A stretch of 64,000 bases of DNA from Azophilus sp964638775 (lineage in GTDB: Bacteria; Pseudomonadota; Gammaproteobacteria; Pseudomonadales; Azotimanducaceae), in contig CAZWZH010000229.1 in the NCBI GenBank assembly GCA_964638775.1, positions 3,542 through 67,541 of the forward strand, in the 5' to 3' direction. Shown here one piece after another: positions 15,593 through 24,399 of this stretch (the first letter of the stretch is position 1; every line of letters starts with the position of its first letter). Under the pieces are notes generated by a model, which saw nothing but the letters and a program-made list of their open reading frames with translations, did not search any database and had not been told where the DNA came from. The translations under genes and the position numbers were made by a program.

Positions 15593-18058
15593 ATGAAATC
15601 ACATGTCCGTGCAGTGGTGATCGGAGGCGGCGTCGTCGGCGTCAGCACGCTCTATCACCTGGCGCGCAAGGGCTGGGGCGAGGATGCGGCGCTGCTGGAG
15701 AAGGCGGAACTGACCTCGGGGTCCACCTGGCACGCCGCCGGGCTCCTGCCGCTGTTCAACATGAGCTACAGCGTCGGCCAGATTCACAAGTATTCCGTTG
15801 AACTGTACCGGGGCCTGGAGGCGGAAACCGGGCAGGCCGTGGGGTTCAGGCAGGTCGGTAACCTGCGCCTGGCCATGAACCGGGACCGGATGGACGAGTA
15901 CACCCAGTACGCCGCCACCGCCCGCACCATCGGCGTCAATGTCGAGTTCCTGACGCCCCCTGAAATCGGGAATCTCTGGCCGCTGTGCAATACGGAGGGA
16001 CTCGTTGGCGCCCTCTTTCACCCGGACGATGGCTACATTCAGCCGGCTGACCTGACCCAGGCGCTTGCAGCCGGCGCCCGGTCCCGGGGCGCGACCATAT
16101 ACCGGAACACGCTGGTAACGGGTATCGAGCGCACCGCTTCGGGCGAGTGGCTGGTGAAAACGAATCGCGGCGATATCGTCTGCGAACACCTGGTGTCCGC
16201 CACCGGCAGTCATGCCCGCCGCACCGGCGCCATGGTCGGGCTCGATGTGCCGGTGATGCCGGTCGAGCACCAGTACATCGTCACGGACGCCCACCCGCAA
16301 CTCGCGGCGCGGGCGCAGCAGGGGCAGCCCGAGATGGCGGTGCTGCGCGAGTCCGACGGATCCTGGTACCTGCGGGAGGAGAACCGGGGCTTCATCCTGG
16401 GCCCCTACGAGAAAGGCGCGCCCTGCTGCTATGTGGACGACCCGGCCATCGACGCGGAGTACGAACTGTTCCAGGAAGACATCGACCGCCTCGAGCCGCA
16501 CATCGAGGCGGCGATCAACCGGGTTCCCGCGTTCGGCGAGTGCGGGGTGAAGCAGGTCTACAACGGCGCCATTGCCTATACCCCGGACGGCAACCCGATC
16601 GTAGGCCCCGCTTGGGGAGTCAGGAATTTCTGGCTCAATGAGGGTCACAGTTTCGGCATCACCGCCGCGGGCGGCGCCGGCTGGCAGCTTGCCGAGTGGA
16701 TCGTGGAGGGCGAACCCACCATCGACATGCTGGGCGTGGAACCCCGGCGCTTCGGGGCCTACGCGAACAAGGACTACCTGATCGAGAAGAACGAGGAGGC
16801 CTATGCCCACGTCTTCATCATCCACTATCCCGATGAGGAACGCCCCGCCGCCCGTCCCCTGAAAACGGCGCCCTGTTATGAGCGGCTGAAGGCGCGCGGC
16901 GCCGTGTTCGGCCAGAAATCCGGCTGGGAACGGGCCAACTTCTTCGCCACCGGCGGAATGCCGCAGGAAGACCACTGGTCGTTCCGCCGCTCGCGATGGT
17001 TCGAGGCCGTTCGCACGGAAGCACTGCACGTACACGAGAAAGTCGGGTTGCTGGACATGACCCCGTTTGCCAAATGCCGCCTCTCGGGCCCGGGCGCCGG
17101 GGCATGGCTGGACGGGATGACCGCGAATCGCCTGCCCGCGCGCATCGGCCGCATCGGCTTGTGCCATTCGCTCAACGAGCGCGGCGGCGTGCATTCGGAA
17201 TTCACCGTCACCCGCGAGTCCGACGATGCCTTCTATCTGGTTTCCGCTGCAGCCTGGGAGCGGCTCGACCACGACTACCTGCACAAGCGCATGCCCGATG
17301 ACGGTTCCGTGCGTTTTGAACATCTCACCGACGACATTGGCGTGTTCGTCGTCGCGGGTCCGCGTTCCCGTGAGCTGTTGCAGCGCCTGACGGAAGCGGA
17401 TTTTTCCAACGACGCCTTCCGTTTCCTCACCGCCCGGGAGGTCGAGATCGGGGGCGTGCCGCTAAAGGCCATGCGGGTGAATTACGTTGGAGAACTCGGC
17501 TGGGAACTGCACCATCCGATCGAGGCGCAGAACCGGTTGTTCGATGCCCTGTTCGAAGCAGGGCGGGATTTCGATCTCAAGCCGTTCGGCATTCGCGCCA
17601 TGGACTCCATGCGGCTCGAGAAGTCCTACCGGATGATCGGCACCGAACTTTCCATTGAATACTCGGCCTATGAATCTGCAATGGACCGGTTCGTTCGTCC
17701 CGAGAAAGGCGAGTTTCTAGGTCGCACCGCCCTCCTCGCAGGCCAGCAGCGGGGGCTGAACCATCTGCTCGTCACCCTCGATGTGCTCGGTACGGAGGAT
17801 GCGGATGCATTGGGCAACAATGCGCTGATGTGCAATGGCGAGTTGATTGGCCGTGCCACCAGCGGGGGATACGGCTTCCGGATCGACAAGTCCCTGGCTC
17901 TCGGCATGGTCAGGCCGGAATACTCGGAGCCCGGCACCAGGTTGGAAATCGACATTCTCGGGCGCAACTTCGATGCGGTCGTCGTTCCGGAGAGCCCGTT
18001 CGATCCGTCCAACGAGAGGCTGCGCGACATCAACGAGGCGAACCGGCAGGCGGATTGA
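15593..18058 (+). CDS. dimethylglycine/sarcosine dehydrogenase-like flavoprotein (DAO + GcvT domains), copy 1
   Basis: The 821-residue protein starts with an FAD-binding motif GGGVVG (residues 11-16). It also has SGSTWHAAG, in which His47 corresponds to the histidine that binds FAD covalently in dimethylglycine dehydrogenase. The C-terminal half is a GcvT/aminomethyltransferase-type folate domain, with LHKRMPDDGS..., MRVNYVGELGWELHHP and GYGFRIDKSLALGMVRPEY as landmarks. Such enzymes oxidatively demethylate N-methyl amines and pass formaldehyde to THF. It is the first gene of the plus-strand run leading to soxBDAG and is divergent from mttB. Dimethylglycine is the likely substrate; sarcosine is possible. 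Confidence 0.85.
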   Translation: MKSHVRAVVIGGGVVGVSTLYHLARKGWGEDAALLEKAELTSGSTWHAAGLLPLFNMSYSVGQIHKYSVELYRGLEAETGQAVGFRQVGNLRLAMNRDRMDEYTQYAATARTIGVNVEFLTPPEIGNLWPLCNTEGLVGALFHPDDGYIQPADLTQALAAGARSRGATIYRNTLVTGIERTASGEWLVKTNRGDIVCEHLVSATGSHARRTGAMVGLDVPVMPVEHQYIVTDAHPQLAARAQQGQPEMAVLRESDGSWYLREENRGFILGPYEKGAPCCYVDDPAIDAEYELFQEDIDRLEPHIEAAINRVPAFGECGVKQVYNGAIAYTPDGNPIVGPAWGVRNFWLNEGHSFGITAAGGAGWQLAEWIVEGEPTIDMLGVEPRRFGAYANKDYLIEKNEEAYAHVFIIHYPDEERPAARPLKTAPCYERLKARGAVFGQKSGWERANFFATGGMPQEDHWSFRRSRWFEAVRTEALHVHEKVGLLDMTPFAKCRLSGPGAGAWLDGMTANRLPARIGRIGLCHSLNERGGVHSEFTVTRESDDAFYLVSAAAWERLDHDYLHKRMPDDGSVRFEHLTDDIGVFVVAGPRSRELLQRLTEADFSNDAFRFLTAREVEIGGVPLKAMRVNYVGELGWELHHPIEAQNRLFDALFEAGRDFDLKPFGIRAMDSMRLEKSYRMIGTELSIEYSAYESAMDRFVRPEKGEFLGRTALLAGQQRGLNHLLVTLDVLGTEDADALGNNALMCNGELIGRATSGGYGFRIDKSLALGMVRPEYSEPGTRLEIDILGRNFDAVVVPESPFDPSNERLRDINEANRQAD

Positions 18059-18074
18059 AGCAGGCGGCGTATCC

Positions 18075-18351
18075 ATGATCAGCGCATTCGACGTGGTCAC
18101 TGTCGGCATCGGGCCGTCGCGTTCGAATACGGTCGGCCCGATGTGCGCGGCGCGCCGGTTCGGCGAAGCGCAACACCATCGCGGCGGTCAAGGCGATCAA
18201 TGCATCGAGGCTGGCGTTGCTGGCGGACGGGCAGCACCATGTGTTCCTGGACAACGTCATCAAGACCATGCGCGAGGTGGGCCGGGGCATGAAGACCAAA
18301 TACAGGGAATCGGCCCGCGGCGGGCCCGCGGTCAACGTCGTGGAATGCTGA
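18075..18351 (+). pseudogene. sdaA: L-serine dehydratase (sdaA) remnant with a large internal deletion and frame change
   Basis: From the ATG at 18075 the frame reads ISAFDVVTVGIGPSRSNTVG and then PMCAARRF, the N-terminus of L-serine ammonia-lyase, and then loses the match. From about 18167 a different frame reads NTIAAVKAINASRLALLADG and ends GPAVNVVEC-stop at 18349-18351, the exact C-terminus of the family. Roughly 370 central residues are missing, including most of the iron-sulfur region, so no active enzyme can be made. The remnant lies between the dehydrogenase gene and soxB. In related organisms a serine dehydratase gene belongs to the betaine-sarcosine-glycine-serine route. Confidence 0.85.
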
Positions 18352-18352
18352 C

Positions 18353-19609
18353 TTGAAACGGCAGAAATACTCGGCCTTCTCACTGCTGCGCAATGCCCTC
18401 TCCGGCCACGAGAAGTGGCGGCAGGCCTGGCGCGACCCGGAGCCGCGCAAGAGTTACGACGTCGTCATCGTGGGCGGCGGCGGGCACGGCCTGGCTACGG
18501 CCTATTACCTTGCCCGTGAGCATGGTGTGCGCAACGTTGCGGTGCTGGAAAAGGGCTGGATCGGCGGCGGCAACACGGGCCGCAACACCACTATCGTGCG
18601 CTCCAACTACCTCTGGTCGGAGGCGGCCCTCCTCTACGAGAAGTCGATGCAGCTCTGGGAGGGCCTGAGCGCCGACCTCAACTACAACGTCATGTTCAGC
18701 CAGCGGGGCGTCTACAACCTGGGCCACAGCCTGCAGGACATGCGTGAGATCGAGCGGCGGGTAACCGCCAACCGGCTGAACGGCATCGATGCCGAGGTGG
18801 TGACGCCGCGCGAGATCAAAGCTGCCATTCCGATCATCAACACCTCCCGCGATGCACGCTACCCGATTCTGGGCGCATCCCTGCAGAAGCGGGGCGGCGT
18901 CGCCCGGCACGATGCGGTGGCATGGGGATTCGCGCGGGCCGCGGACTCTCTGGGCGTCGACATCGTCCAGAACTGCGAGGTAACCGGCCTCGATGTGGTG
19001 AACGGCCGGATCGAAGGGGTGCAGACGAACCGGGGACCCATCAAGGCCGGCAGGGTGGGGGTAGTGGTCGCGGGCCATGCGAGCGTACTGGCCGCCATGG
19101 CCGGTATCCGCCTGCCCATCGAGAGCCACCCGTTGCAGGCCTACGTGTCGGAACCGCTGAAGCCCGTGCTCGATACCGTTGTCATGTCCGGGGCCGTGCA
19201 CGGCTACATCAGCCAGTCGGACAAGGGCGAACTGGTCGTCGGCGCCGGCATCGATGCCTACAACGGCTACGGCCAGCGGGGCAGCTTCCAGACCATCGAG
19301 AACGCCATGCAGGCCATCGTCGAACTGTTTCCGGTGTTCAGCCGGGTGCGCATGCTGCGCCAGTGGGGCGGCATCGTGGATGTCACGCCCGATGCCTGCC
19401 CCATTATCGGCGGGACCCCGGTGCAGGGCCTCTACTTCAACTGCGGCTGGGGCACAGGCGGTTTCAAGGCGACCCCGGGGTCGGGCTGGGTGTTCGCGCA
19501 CACCATTGCCCACGATGCGCCGCACGAGTTGAATGCGCCGTTCGGCCTGGAGCGGTTCACCACCGGCGCGCTCATCGACGAGCACGGCGCCGCCGCGGTG
19601 GCGCACTGA
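18353..19609 (+). CDS. soxB: sarcosine oxidase beta subunit
   Basis: The 418-residue protein matches SoxB over its whole length: VVIVGGGGHGLATAYYLARE (FAD site), GGNTGRNTTIVRSNYLW, LNYNVMFSQRGVYNLGHS, RGGVARHDAVAWGFARAAD, CGWGTGGFKATPGSG, and the C-terminus ALIDEHGAAAVAH. It is the FAD/FMN-carrying subunit of heterotetrameric sarcosine oxidase, which makes glycine, H2O2 and methylene-THF. The TTG at 18353 is the only start that gives the family N-terminus (KRQKYSAFSLLRNALS). It begins one base after the stop of the sdaA remnant, so translation may be coupled to that relic. Confidence 0.95.
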   Translation: MKRQKYSAFSLLRNALSGHEKWRQAWRDPEPRKSYDVVIVGGGGHGLATAYYLAREHGVRNVAVLEKGWIGGGNTGRNTTIVRSNYLWSEAALLYEKSMQLWEGLSADLNYNVMFSQRGVYNLGHSLQDMREIERRVTANRLNGIDAEVVTPREIKAAIPIINTSRDARYPILGASLQKRGGVARHDAVAWGFARAADSLGVDIVQNCEVTGLDVVNGRIEGVQTNRGPIKAGRVGVVVAGHASVLAAMAGIRLPIESHPLQAYVSEPLKPVLDTVVMSGAVHGYISQSDKGELVVGAGIDAYNGYGQRGSFQTIENAMQAIVELFPVFSRVRMLRQWGGIVDVTPDACPIIGGTPVQGLYFNCGWGTGGFKATPGSGWVFAHTIAHDAPHELNAPFGLERFTTGALIDEHGAAAVAH

Positions 19610-19625
19610 GGGGGAGGGGCGAAGC

Positions 19626-19928
19626 GTGCTGCTGATCGAGTGCCCCTGGTGCGGCAAGCGCGACGAAGGCGAATTCAGCTACGGGGGCGAGGCTGACATC
19701 CGGCGGCCCCCGGCGCCGGACGACCTTTCCGACGAACAATGGGCGGACTACCTGTTCATGCGGAAGAATCCCAGGGGCGCCCATCGGGAACTGTGGAATC
19801 ACGCGCATGGTTGCCGTCGCTGGTTCGTCGCGGAACGGGATACCGTGACCTATCGTTTTGCGGATTCCGGGGATTCCGGGGATTCCGGGGATTCCGGGGA
19901 TTCCGGGGATTCCGCGGTCCGGGCGTGA
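19626..19928 (+). CDS. soxD: sarcosine oxidase delta subunit with a Gly-Asp-Ser repeat tail
   Basis: The small subunit (100 residues) has the zinc-site pattern LIECPWCGKRDEGEFSYGGE and later HGCRRWFVAERDTVTY, as in SoxD. The GTG at 19626 is chosen because GGGGAGGGG precedes it by about 7 nt. After the family domain ends (TYRFAD), the protein carries a tail of repeated Gly-Asp-Ser units, encoded by a 9-bp tandem repeat, before ending SAVRA. This tail is not part of the usual SoxD sequence. It sits 16 nt after soxB and 15 nt before soxA. Confidence 0.93.
   Translation: MLLIECPWCGKRDEGEFSYGGEADIRRPPAPDDLSDEQWADYLFMRKNPRGAHRELWNHAHGCRRWFVAERDTVTYRFADSGDSGDSGDSGDSGDSAVRA
19862..19915 (+). repeat. 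9-bp tandem repeat inside soxD
   Basis: Six back-to-back copies of the unit GGATTCCGG (the last ends in C). Because the unit is a multiple of three, copy-number change lengthens or shortens the protein tail by Ser-Gly-Asp units without a frameshift. Confidence 0.95.
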
Positions 19929-19943
19929 AGGATCGATCGGGCC

Positions 19944-22900
19944 GTGACTCCCAGGCAATCTGACCGTCTCGCCGGAGGAGGGCGCATCGACCGTTCGCGG
20001 CCGCTGACCTTCTCCTTCAACGGCAGGGCGCTCGAAGGATTCGCGGGCGATTCCCTGGCCTCGGCGATGCTGGCCAACGGGGTGAGGTTGGTCGGTCGCA
20101 GTTTCAAGTATCATCGGCCTCGGGGCATCGTCGGCAGTGGGGCTGAAGAGCCAAATGCCATAGTTCAAGTCGGCACCGGGGCGGCAACGACGCCCAATGT
20201 GCGGGCCACCGAGATGGAACTCCACGACGGCCTCGCCGCGTTCACGGTGAAGGGGTGGCCGAGTCTGAACTTCGACCTAATGGCCGCGACGGACTGGTTC
20301 CATCGCCTGCTCGTGGCCGGCTTCTATTACAAGACCTTCATGCGTCCCCGGGCGCTGTGGAAAGTCTACGAGCACTTCATTCGCCGGACGGCCGGGCTGG
20401 GCGCGGCGCCGGAACTGCCTGACCCGGATGCCTACACGCACTTCAATGCCCATTGCGACGTGCTGGTCGTCGGCGCGGGTCCGGCGGGCCTGATGGCGGC
20501 TCTGGCCGCTGCCCGGTGCGGCGCGCGGGTGATCGTTGCGGACGAGCGCAGCGAACCGGGCGGCAGCCTGCTGTGTGAGACCTCGAGCCTGAACGCCGGC
20601 CCGGCGGGCAACTGGCTGGAGGCTGTTCTTGAGGAACTGCGGCAGAACCGCGAAGTGACTGTGCTCCCCCGAAGTACCGTTTTCGGCTACTACGATCAGA
20701 ACTTTCTGACAATCATCGAACGCTGCCGGGAAGAGCCGGCGCAGAACGGGCGGGAGGGCGCGGCCAATCTTCGCCAGCGGCTCTGGCGGGTGCGAGCGAC
20801 ACGGGTCGTGCTGGCCACGGGCGCCTGCGAGCGTCCCCTGGTGTTCGCAAACAACGACCGTCCTGGCGTCATGCTGGCTTCGGCGGTTTCCGAGTACATC
20901 CATCGCTACGCGGTACGCCCCGGCAGGCGGGCGGTTGTCTTCACCAACAACGACAGCGGCTACCGGGTTGCCCTTGATCTCGCGAACGCCGGGGCAGAGG
21001 CCCTGCTGGTCGACAGCCGGAGCGACGGTGCTGGCCCGGTGGCGGAAATCGTAGCCGGTTCGGGAATCGAGCTGCGCGCCGGGTTTGCCGTCTCAGGCGT
21101 TTCCGGGCGCATGCGCGTGCGGTCTGCGGAAATCGTGCCCCTGTCCGCGAACGGCGGAGTCGCGCATCGACGGGTGGAGCGAGTGGCCTGCGACCTGGTG
21201 GCCATGGCGGGCGGCTGGAGCCCGGTTGTGCACCTGCACTCCCAGGCCGGCGGGCGCGTAACCTGGAACGACTCATTGGGCTGTTTTGTTCCGGGTGCAT
21301 CGTGCCAGCACAACGTTTCCGCCGGTGCCGCTGCCGGCACCTGGGAGCTGGGCGCCTGCCTTGAGGAGGGCCGGAAGGCCGGGCTCGACGCGGCGCGACA
21401 CTGCGGGTTCGACACGGCTGCGGTTGCTGTGCCGCAAACGGAACCCGAGCTCTCGAACCCGGCGTCGTTCTTCTGGAGAACGCCGTCCTTGCGTACCCCG
21501 GAACGGTCGCCGAGGGAGTTCGTGGACTATCAGAACGACACCACGCTTTCGGACATTCGCCTGGCCGTGCGCGAGGGGTATCGCAGCGTGGAACACGTCA
21601 AGCGCTATACCGCCCTGGGCTTCGGTACCGACCAGGGGAAACTCGGCAACGTCAACGGGTTCGCGGCGCTGGCGGAGTGCCTGGGTGTCCCGGTCGGCGA
21701 GGTGGGTACCACCACCTTCCGGCCGGCCTACACACCGGTCGCCTTCGGCGCCTGCGCCGGCATGCACACCGGCGACCTCTACGATCCGGTGCGCAAGACC
21801 GCCCTGCACGAGTGGCACGAAGCTGCCGGAGCCGAGTTCGAGGTGGTCGGGCAGTGGCTGCGGCCCTGGTATTTCCCCGCGCCCGGAGAGGACATGGCCG
21901 CGGCGGTGGCGAGGGAATGCCGTGCTGTGCGGGAATCCCTTGCAATCATGGATGCCTCCACCCTCGGCAAGATCGAAGTCAGGGGGCCGGACGCGGTGAC
22001 GTTCCTGGAAAGGATCTATACGCACCGGGTCGGCGCCATGAAAGTCGGCCGTTGCGCCTACGGCATCATGCTCGGCGAAGACGGCATGGTGTTCGACGAC
22101 GGCGTCACCGCGAGGCTCGGTGAGGATCACTACTATCTTACCACCACCACGGGCGGTGCGGCCGCGGTTCTCGGCTGGCTGGAGTGGTGGTTGCAGACGG
22201 AATGGCCGGAGTTGCAGGTCTATTGCACCTCGGTGACCGACCGCTGGTCCACCATCGTTCTCGCGGGGCCGAACAGCAGGAAAGTGCTCCAGGGCCTGGA
22301 AAGCGACATCGCCCTGGACTCGTCCGACTTCCCCTTCATGTCCCTGCGGTCGGGTCGGCTGGCCGGTTATCCGGTGCGGGTATTCCGGGTCAGCTTCAGC
22401 GGCGAACTGGCCTTCGAGGTCAACGTGGAAAGCGACTGCGCCACGGCAGTGTGGGAACTGTTGATGGAAGCCGGAAAGGCGTACGGCATAACTCCCTACG
22501 GCACAGAAGCCATGCACGTGCTGCGGGCTGAGAAGGGCTTCGTCATCGTCGGCCAGGACACCGACGGCTCGGTGAACCCGGTCGATCTGGGCATGAACTG
22601 GCTGCTGGCAAAGGACAGGGATTATCTCGGCAAGCGCTCGCTCAAACGGCCGGACAGCAGGCGCACCGACCGGCAGCAATGGGTCGGCCTGCTCTCGGAG
22701 GACGGCTCCACGGTCTTGCCGGAAGGCGCGCAACTCGTCGAGGAACCGCAGGCGTCGCCGCCGGTGCCGCTGCTCGGCCACGTCACTTCCAGCTATTTGA
22801 GCGCTTGTCTGGGGCATCCGATCGCGCTCGGGCTGGTGAGCGGAGGGCGGGCGCGCCGTGGCGATACGATTCATGCGGCATTGCGTGACGGGCGGTTCGT

Positions 22901-22961
22901 GAGGGTGAAAATCGCCTCGTCCGTGTTCTACGATCCCAAGGGAGAGCGCCAGCGTGTCTGA
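19944..22961 (+). CDS. soxA: sarcosine oxidase alpha subunit
   Basis: The 1005-residue protein has the SoxA architecture. An N-terminal 2Fe-2S-like domain (LTFSFNGRALEGFAGDSLAS) is followed by an NAD/FAD domain (VLVVGAGPAGLMAALAAARC near residue 172). The C-terminal half is GcvT-like (FVDYQNDTTLSDI, then VEHVKRYTALGFGTDQGK), binds folate and ends near ASSVFYDPKGERQRV. The start is GTG at 19944. It overlaps soxG by 8 nt. It provides the NAD site and the THF site where the released methylene group is captured. Confidence 0.95.
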   Translation: MTPRQSDRLAGGGRIDRSRPLTFSFNGRALEGFAGDSLASAMLANGVRLVGRSFKYHRPRGIVGSGAEEPNAIVQVGTGAATTPNVRATEMELHDGLAAFTVKGWPSLNFDLMAATDWFHRLLVAGFYYKTFMRPRALWKVYEHFIRRTAGLGAAPELPDPDAYTHFNAHCDVLVVGAGPAGLMAALAAARCGARVIVADERSEPGGSLLCETSSLNAGPAGNWLEAVLEELRQNREVTVLPRSTVFGYYDQNFLTIIERCREEPAQNGREGAANLRQRLWRVRATRVVLATGACERPLVFANNDRPGVMLASAVSEYIHRYAVRPGRRAVVFTNNDSGYRVALDLANAGAEALLVDSRSDGAGPVAEIVAGSGIELRAGFAVSGVSGRMRVRSAEIVPLSANGGVAHRRVERVACDLVAMAGGWSPVVHLHSQAGGRVTWNDSLGCFVPGASCQHNVSAGAAAGTWELGACLEEGRKAGLDAARHCGFDTAAVAVPQTEPELSNPASFFWRTPSLRTPERSPREFVDYQNDTTLSDIRLAVREGYRSVEHVKRYTALGFGTDQGKLGNVNGFAALAECLGVPVGEVGTTTFRPAYTPVAFGACAGMHTGDLYDPVRKTALHEWHEAAGAEFEVVGQWLRPWYFPAPGEDMAAAVARECRAVRESLAIMDASTLGKIEVRGPDAVTFLERIYTHRVGAMKVGRCAYGIMLGEDGMVFDDGVTARLGEDHYYLTTTTGGAAAVLGWLEWWLQTEWPELQVYCTSVTDRWSTIVLAGPNSRKVLQGLESDIALDSSDFPFMSLRSGRLAGYPVRVFRVSFSGELAFEVNVESDCATAVWELLMEAGKAYGITPYGTEAMHVLRAEKGFVIVGQDTDGSVNPVDLGMNWLLAKDRDYLGKRSLKRPDSRRTDRQQWVGLLSEDGSTVLPEGAQLVEEPQASPPVPLLGHVTSSYLSACLGHPIALGLVSGGRARRGDTIHAALRDGRFVRVKIASSVFYDPKGERQRV

Positions 22962-23664
22962 ACCCGTGCAAAGGCATCATGTGCTGGAGCCGTTCCTGGC
23001 CCGGACGGAGCAGCGGGCATTGGCGGAGTATGGCGTTGCGATGGAAGTACTGCCGTATCGGGGATATCTCAACCTGCGTGGCGATTTAAACGACAGCGTT
23101 TTTTCCGAAGCCGTCCGGGAGGTGCTCGGTCGGTCACTGCCCGGCGCCGCCAACACGTTCACCGAGGGCGGGTACCAGGCGTTCTGGCTTGGGCCGGACG
23201 AGTGGCTGGTGATGACGGATCCGGGTCTGGAAGTGGCGCTGGCACAGCGCCTGGAGAATGCGCTTGCAGGGCGGACCTGCGCCCTGACCGACCTGACGGG
23301 CGGCCAGATCTGCATCCGCCTGCGGGGACGCGATGCCCGGAATGCTCTGGCAAAGGGTTGCACCCTGGATCTCGATCCCCGGGTTTTCGCGCCCGGACAG
23401 TGCGCTCAGACCGTGCTCGGCAAGGCGTCGATACTGATTGCCCTGTCCGTTGCCGGGCCGGGCCTGGCGGTCACAGGCGATACCCGGGAAGGGAAAGATG
23501 CGGGGTTGGCCGACGGTGCGGCTGTGTTCGATATCATCGTACGCCGCACTTTCGCGGAGTATGCGGCCGAGTGGCTGTATCGCAGCGCCGAGGAGTATGG
23601 AATCAGGCTGATGGGACAAAGCCCCGTCGATGCGAGTCGGGAACCCGTTGCGCCGGGACCCTGA
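22954..23664 (+). CDS. soxG: sarcosine oxidase gamma subunit
   Basis: The 236-residue protein matches the SoxG family: YRGYLNLRGDLND near the N-terminus, FWLGPDEWLVMTD, and ALTDLTGGQICIRLRGRDARNALAKGC. The last shows its distant relation to the GcvT fold. The C-terminus carries the typical FDIIVRRTFAEYAAEWL. The GTG start at 22954 lies inside the end of soxA. Thirty bases after its stop a strong fold-back element begins (23695-23805), which may serve as transcription stop for the soxBDAG operon (inference). Confidence 0.93.
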   Translation: MSEPVQRHHVLEPFLARTEQRALAEYGVAMEVLPYRGYLNLRGDLNDSVFSEAVREVLGRSLPGAANTFTEGGYQAFWLGPDEWLVMTDPGLEVALAQRLENALAGRTCALTDLTGGQICIRLRGRDARNALAKGCTLDLDPRVFAPGQCAQTVLGKASILIALSVAGPGLAVTGDTREGKDAGLADGAAVFDIIVRRTFAEYAAEWLYRSAEEYGIRLMGQSPVDASREPVAPGP

Positions 23665-23694
23665 CGCGAAAGGAACTGTTTGGCTGTAGGATAA

Positions 23695-23805
23695 GAGTCG
23701 GTGTACGGTGCCGGCATCCGGCACCTTTAAAGCACCCCTGCGCTCTCGAATTCCACTACAACGCGTCCGCTTGGCGTGCCGGATGCCTGCACCGTATACC
23801 GACTC
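23695..23805 (+). repeat. 111-bp fold-back (MITE/REP-like) element, copy 1
   Basis: Two 30-bp inverted arms (23695-23724 and 23776-23805, 28 of 30 positions complementary) flank a 51-nt core starting CTTTAAAGCACCCCTG. The core recurs, in inverted orientation and with 48 of 51 identities, in the element at 63896-64000. The arms of the two elements differ outside the shared GGCAC ends. An outer CTCGGTGC at the right side is also shared. It lies 30 bp after soxG. Confidence 0.9.
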
Positions 23806-24075
23806 GGTGCTGAATCACTCATCTTATGCGAAACATGTTTTCCTCTAACATCAGCCAGTTGTAACTTTTTCAAAGCGAGTGAGTGATGGGCAGGTCAGGA
23901 ATTCGTTGGTCCAACAACGTGACCCGCGAATGGAAGGAGAGGACTTTCGCCGGACCTGACTCGGCTCAAGCGATTTCGCACAGCGAATGCAGGCAATCTC
24001 TCAATGACCGGAACTTTGTTTCTGATATGCTGATTTTCGATCCAGTTGAGTAGTCGCGATCAGGCCCCACTTCCC
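23806..24075. other. intergenic stretch after the fold-back element
   Basis: No gene is supported here. The last 60 bases resemble the leader of the paralogous gene at 28661. Both have a TATGCT -10-like box (about 24026-24031 here), then a CGAT/CGAG and GTAGT...GCGATCA segment just before the start codon, so the two coiled-coil genes probably share a promoter type. A weak ATCACTCA/TGAGTGAT inverted pair is also present, with no obvious role. Confidence 0.5.
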
Positions 24076-24324
24076 ATGAGCGCAATCGTCAAGGAAGTCT
24101 ACGATGCTTTCCGCAGCGCCGGTGTCTCGGACGAACAGGCGACGGCTGCTGCAAAAGCCATTCCATTGGTTGATGACTTTGCGACAAAAGCCGACATCGA
24201 CGCGCTTCGGGCGGAACTTCGGGGAGAAATGAAAGATCTCGAACTTCGCATGACAATAAAGTTGTTCGGCGGGCTCGGGATGGCGGTCGCCGGCATCAAG
24301 GCGCTCGATTTTCTCATCGGCTGA
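24076..24324 (+). CDS. small coiled-coil protein with C-terminal membrane segment (short paralog)
   Basis: The 82-residue protein starts SAIVKEVYDAFRSAGVSDEQ. It then has one 11-residue coiled-coil unit (RAELRGEMKDLELRM) and ends in a hydrophobic stretch FGGLGMAVAGIKALDFLIG that looks like a tail anchor. It is a close paralog of the protein at 28661-29074, which has a much longer coil. The ATG at 24076 is chosen because the paralog begins at the same point; an upstream ATG-like start at 24046 has no counterpart there. The domain looks like the DUF1640/Bdr-like class of membrane-anchored coiled coils, but the function is unknown. Confidence 0.75.
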   Translation: MSAIVKEVYDAFRSAGVSDEQATAAAKAIPLVDDFATKADIDALRAELRGEMKDLELRMTIKLFGGLGMAVAGIKALDFLIG

Positions 24325-24399
24325 CCCCGTCAGATGCCCTTTCCGGGCAGGCCTGCCGCGCGGGAGTTGCCGCCCCGCGGAATCTGCGGCGACGGTCGC

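Noticed and set aside
18059..18356. A continuous 169-codon gene around the sdaA relic
   Set aside because: The open frame matches SdaA only for its first 29 residues; the C-terminal match is in another frame, so this is a broken gene rather than a new protein.
19862..19915. CRISPR-like array
   Set aside because: The 9-bp units are directly adjacent without spacers and lie in frame inside soxD. The 21- and 33-bp arrays are likewise coding coiled-coil repeats.
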